A DNA stretch of 16,307 bases from Christensenella sp. UBA1259 (GTDB lineage Bacteria > Bacillota > Clostridia > Christensenellales > Borkfalkiaceae), in contig DBVR01000030.1 in the NCBI GenBank assembly GCA_002308755.1, positions 1-16,307 on the forward strand, in the 5' to 3' direction. A program made the translations under genes and the position numbers. The first letter of the stretch is position 1. Each line of letters begins with the position of its first letter. The notes beneath the pieces were generated by a model that was not told where the DNA came from, searched no databases, and saw only the letters and a program-made list of their open reading frames with translations. Positions 13,388 through 16,307 of this stretch are shown here, piece after piece.

Positions 13388-13630
13388 ATGAATTTAAATA
13401 GAGCGTTCGCAATAAGATTGTCGGGGCTTTTAAATGAAAAACATATATCTAAATACCGTCTGGAAAAGGAAACGGGACTCTCGCATTCCGCTTTAAGGTT
13501 CATTTTCAACGAAGTGAACAACGACGTTAAATTTTCTACCATTGTAAAAGTGTGCGACGTTCTGGAAATATCGTTGAAAGACTTTTTCGACGACGATATT
13601 TTTTACATGGAAAACTTAGATATTGATTAA
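13388..13630 (+). CDS. Small XRE-family (Cro/CI-type) DNA-binding protein
   Basis: The 80-residue protein is little more than a Cro/CI helix-turn-helix domain: ISKYRLEKETGLSHSALRFI (20-39) forms the helix-turn-helix, followed by FSTIVKVCDVLEISLKDFF (49-67), the usual closing helices. The C terminus is short and acidic (FDDDIFYMENLDID). There is no effector or membrane domain. An AGGAG site (13377-13381) precedes the ATG at good spacing. It is the only plus-strand protein gene in the window and is divergent from the membrane XRE gene; a strong terminator follows. It may act as an antagonist or partner of that regulator on the shared intergenic repeats, but this is inference. Confidence 0.88.
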   Translation: MNLNRAFAIRLSGLLNEKHISKYRLEKETGLSHSALRFIFNEVNNDVKFSTIVKVCDVLEISLKDFFDDDIFYMENLDID

Positions 13631-13647
13631 AATGTGCCTTTTACGTT

Positions 13648-13678
13648 CGCAGGGCAACCCGAAACGGGTTGCCCTGCG
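13648..13678 (+). terminator. Terminator between convergent XRE gene and ppdK
   Basis: A perfect 14-bp stem (13648-13661 with 13665-13678) around AAA is followed by ATTTTTGTTTTG on the plus strand, a strong intrinsic terminator for the small XRE gene. On the minus strand the stem follows the ppdK stop (13704), but the T run there is poor, so it is a weaker terminator in that direction. Confidence 0.85.
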
Positions 13679-13703
13679 ATTTTTGTTTTGATTTTATTTA
13701 TCC

Positions 13704-16307
13704 TTATTTCTTTTTGAATAAGCCTTTGATTTTGTTGACGGTGTCGTTGACGGTTTTCGCAACTTTGTCGCCCACGTTTCTCGGGTTTTTGATGTTCGCC
13801 TGCGCCGCGGCGAGTCTTGCTATCGGAACTCTGAAAGGCGAGCAGGAGACGTAGTCCAAACCGATTTCGTGGCAGAACTCTATCGACGAAGGATCGCCGC
13901 CGTGTTCGCCGCAGATACCGCAGTGGATATCCTTTCTCGTTTCGTGTCCTAATTTCACCGCCATCTTCATAAGTTTGCCGACGCCCACGGTGTCAAGCCT
14001 TGCGAACGGGTCGGATTCGTAGATCTTCGCCTTATAGTAAGACGGCAGGAACTTGCCCGCGTCGTCGCGGGAGAACCCGAAGGTCATCTGCGTTAAGTCG
14101 TTGGTGCCGAAGCAGAAGAATTCCGCGTCTTCGGCAATCTCGTCGGCGGTTAATGCGGCACGCGGTATCTCTATCATAGTACCGACGTGATAACTTACCT
14201 TGAAAGGCGATTCCGCTATCACCGCGTCGGCGGTGGCGACGACCGTCTTCTTGCAATAAGCGAGTTCTTTCGCTTCGCCGATAAGCGGGATCATTATTTC
14301 GGGCGCGACTACCCAGTCGGGGTGGCGCTTCGAGACGTTTATCGCCGCTTTGATTATCGCCCTTGTCTGCATTTCGGCGATTTCGGGATACGTTACCGCC
14401 AAACGGCAGCCGCGGTGTCCCATCATCGGGTTGAATTCGTGCAGAGAATCGCAAAGCAGTTTTATTTCCGCAACGCTCTTGCCCTTGGCTTTCGCCAGAA
14501 GTTCTATATCGGCATCCATGGTCGGAACGAATTCGTGAAGCGGCGGGTCTAAAAACCTTATCGTAACGGGCTGTCCTTTAAGCGCTTCCATAAGCCCTTC
14601 GAAATCCGCCTGCTGCATGGGTTCTATGGCGTCTAACGCCTTTTTCCTTTCTTCCACCGTTTCGGAACATATCATTTCGCGGAATTTGTCTATTCTGCCG
14701 GGACCGAAGAACATATGCTCCGTTCTGCAAAGCCCTATGCCCTGCGCACCGAGATCGGCGGCGCGCTTCGCGTCTTCCGGCGTGTCGGCGTTAGTCCTTA
14801 CCGCCATAGCCTTGTATTTGTCGGCGAGTTTCATTATCCTGCCGAAATATCCGCTGTTGGGATCGACGGGTACGGTCTTTATTATCCTGTCGTAAATGTT
14901 GCCCGTAGAACCGTCCAACGAAAGTTCGCTGCCTTCTTTAAATGTCTTGCCTGCAAGTTCGAAGTATTTTTCTTCTTCGTGCATCTTTATATCGCCGCAA
15001 CCCGATACGCAGCAGGTGCCCATGCCCCTTGCCACGACCGCGGCGTGCGAAGTCTGCCCGCCTCTCACGGTAAGAATACCTTGTGCGTATTTCATACCTT
15101 CTATGTCTTCGGGCGAAGTTTCAAGGCGTACCAAAATAACTTTGTTGCCTTTCTTACCTTCCCTTACGGCGTCTTCCGAAGAGAACACCACCGTGCCTGC
15201 GGCGGCTCCCGGGGAAGCGGCTATGCCTTTGCCTACCACGTTGCCTTTATCCGCTAATTTAAGATCCGCGGTATCGAAAGTGGGGTGCAACAACATATCC
15301 AGAGTTTTGGCGTCTATCTGTAAAAGCGCGTCCTGTTCCGATATCATGCCTTCGTCTATAAGGTCGCAGGCGATCCTTATCGCCGCCGCGGCGGTACGTT
15401 TGCCGTTTCTCGTCTGCAACATGTAGAGTTTGCCCTTTTCGATGGTGAATTCCATATCCTGCATATCTTTGTAATGGTCTTCCAAAGTCTTGCAGATATC
15501 TATAAACTGTTTGTAAACGTCGGGAAGAACGTCCGCCATCTGGGAAATAGGCATAGGCGTGCGAACGCCCGCGACGACGTCTTCGCCCTGCGCGTTCATA
15601 AGGAATTCGCCCATAAGCCCCTTTTCGCCGGTTGCGGGGTTACGCGTGAACGCCACGCCCGTGCCGCAATCGTTGCCCATGTTGCCGAACGCCATCATCT
15701 GAACGTTGACCGCCGTGCCCCAGCTGTACGGGATATCGTGGTCCATTCTGTAAACGTTGGCTCTCGGGTTGTCCCAGGAACGGAATACCGCTTTTATCGC
15801 TTCGAAAAGCTGAACTTTCGGATCGGACGGGAAATCTTCGCCTAACTGTTTCTTGTATTCGGCTTTGAATTGCGCGGCGAGTTCCTTTAAGTCTTCGGCG
15901 GTAAGGTCTACGTCGTAAACGACGCCCTTTTTCTCCTTCATCTCGTCGATGAGTTTTTCAAAGTATTTTTTGCCGACTTCCATAACGACGTCGGAAAACA
16001 TCTGTATAAACCTTCTGTAACAGTCCCAAGCCCATCTGGGGTTGCCGGACTTTTCGGAAAGCACTTCCACCACTTCTTCGTTTAAGCCGAGATTCAAGAT
16101 GGTGTCCATCATGCCCGGCATGGACGCACGCGCACCCGAACGCACCGAAACCAACAACGGGTTTTCTTTGTCGCCGAACTTCTTGCCGGAAATTTCTTCT
16201 AACTTTGCGACGTATTCCATAATTTCCGTCTTGATGGAATCGTTGATCTGCTTGCCGTCTTCGTAATACTGTGTACAGGCTTCGGTAGAAATGGTAAAGC
16301 CCTGCGG
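13704..16307 (-). CDS. ppdK: Pyruvate, phosphate dikinase, 5' end cut by window edge
   Basis: The reading frame continues through the ATG at 16220 to the window edge, starting with PQGFTISTEACTQYY, a normal internal PPDK segment. 867 residues are visible and about 34 are missing, by alignment to the catalytic histidine (His455 in the Clostridium symbiosum enzyme). The enzyme interconverts pyruvate, ATP and phosphate with phosphoenolpyruvate, AMP and pyrophosphate. Seen are the ATP-grasp domain (RSGARASMPGMMDT), the swivelling phosphohistidine loop GGQTSHAAVVARG (His at visible residue 421) and the PEP-binding barrel with FGTNDLTQMTFGFSRDD and CGICGEHGGDP. The residue before TSH is Gln, where Met is common. 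After the usual C-terminal AAAQA there is an extra lysine-rich tail of about 28 residues. Such anaerobes often use the enzyme in glycolysis. Promoter not visible. Confidence 0.97.
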   Translation of the reverse strand, partial: PQGFTISTEACTQYYEDGKQINDSIKTEIMEYVAKLEEISGKKFGDKENPLLVSVRSGARASMPGMMDTILNLGLNEEVVEVLSEKSGNPRWAWDCYRRFIQMFSDVVMEVGKKYFEKLIDEMKEKKGVVYDVDLTAEDLKELAAQFKAEYKKQLGEDFPSDPKVQLFEAIKAVFRSWDNPRANVYRMDHDIPYSWGTAVNVQMMAFGNMGNDCGTGVAFTRNPATGEKGLMGEFLMNAQGEDVVAGVRTPMPISQMADVLPDVYKQFIDICKTLEDHYKDMQDMEFTIEKGKLYMLQTRNGKRTAAAAIRIACDLIDEGMISEQDALLQIDAKTLDMLLHPTFDTADLKLADKGNVVGKGIAASPGAAAGTVVFSSEDAVREGKKGNKVILVRLETSPEDIEGMKYAQGILTVRGGQTSHAAVVARGMGTCCVSGCGDIKMHEEEKYFELAGKTFKEGSELSLDGSTGNIYDRIIKTVPVDPNSGYFGRIMKLADKYKAMAVRTNADTPEDAKRAADLGAQGIGLCRTEHMFFGPGRIDKFREMICSETVEERKKALDAIEPMQQADFEGLMEALKGQPVTIRFLDPPLHEFVPTMDADIELLAKAKGKSVAEIKLLCDSLHEFNPMMGHRGCRLAVTYPEIAEMQTRAIIKAAINVSKRHPDWVVAPEIMIPLIGEAKELAYCKKTVVATADAVIAESPFKVSYHVGTMIEIPRAALTADEIAEDAEFFCFGTNDLTQMTFGFSRDDAGKFLPSYYKAKIYESDPFARLDTVGVGKLMKMAVKLGHETRKDIHCGICGEHGGDPSSIEFCHEIGLDYVSCSPFRVPIARLAAAQANIKNPRNVGDKVAKTVNDTVNKIKGLFKKK

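Overview
The window looks like chromosomal DNA of a Gram-positive-type anaerobe of the Bacillota, most likely an uncultured gut clostridium. Evidence: AGGAG-type ribosome binding sites, tightly packed and overlapping genes, a tRNA with encoded CCA, a pyruvate phosphate dikinase, and XRE regulators fused to membrane segments. The phylum is inferred from gene style; I cannot place it more finely.

Layout. (1) At 1-59 lies the 3' part of a tRNA-Lys(UUU). It is followed by an odd non-coding tract (60-230) that holds a strong hairpin, a decayed partial copy of the tRNA 3' half and three small hairpins. Two terminator hairpins at 234-305 close it. (2) From 9599 down to 308 on the minus strand runs a compact ten-gene operon with gaps of at most 17 bases: NagB-like protein, NagA-like amidohydrolase, glycerate kinase, KpsF-type SIS isomerase, archaeal-type triosephosphate-isomerase homologue, YjbQ-family protein, fructose-6-phosphate aldolase-type enzyme, ribulose-phosphate 3-epimerase, FGGY kinase and a ceramidase-family hydrolase. 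A sigma-A-like promoter (9798-9826) and a leader of about 190 nt precede it. (3) A nitroreductase-family gene (9921-10466) has its own near-consensus promoter. (4) A membrane-anchored XRE regulator (12249-13100) is followed by a lipoprotein with a nine-copy 18-bp repeat (10649-12211). Both face a small divergent XRE gene (13388-13630) across an intergenic region with inverted repeats. (5) ppdK (13704-16307) runs off the right edge.

How the genes may work together. The operon is a set of sugar-phosphate enzymes (hydrolases, isomerases, an epimerase, an aldolase and two kinases) with no dehydrogenase, transporter or dedicated regulator. Several members differ from the classical enzymes at catalytic or signature positions: the NagB homologue has Thr where the Asp of the Asp-Gly-His motif should be, and the NagA homologue has a rewritten substrate loop. 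It could feed an N-acylated or otherwise unusual sugar into triose phosphate, phosphoglycerate and pentose phosphate pools. The actual substrate cannot be read from the sequence. This operon is the best candidate here for an undescribed pathway.
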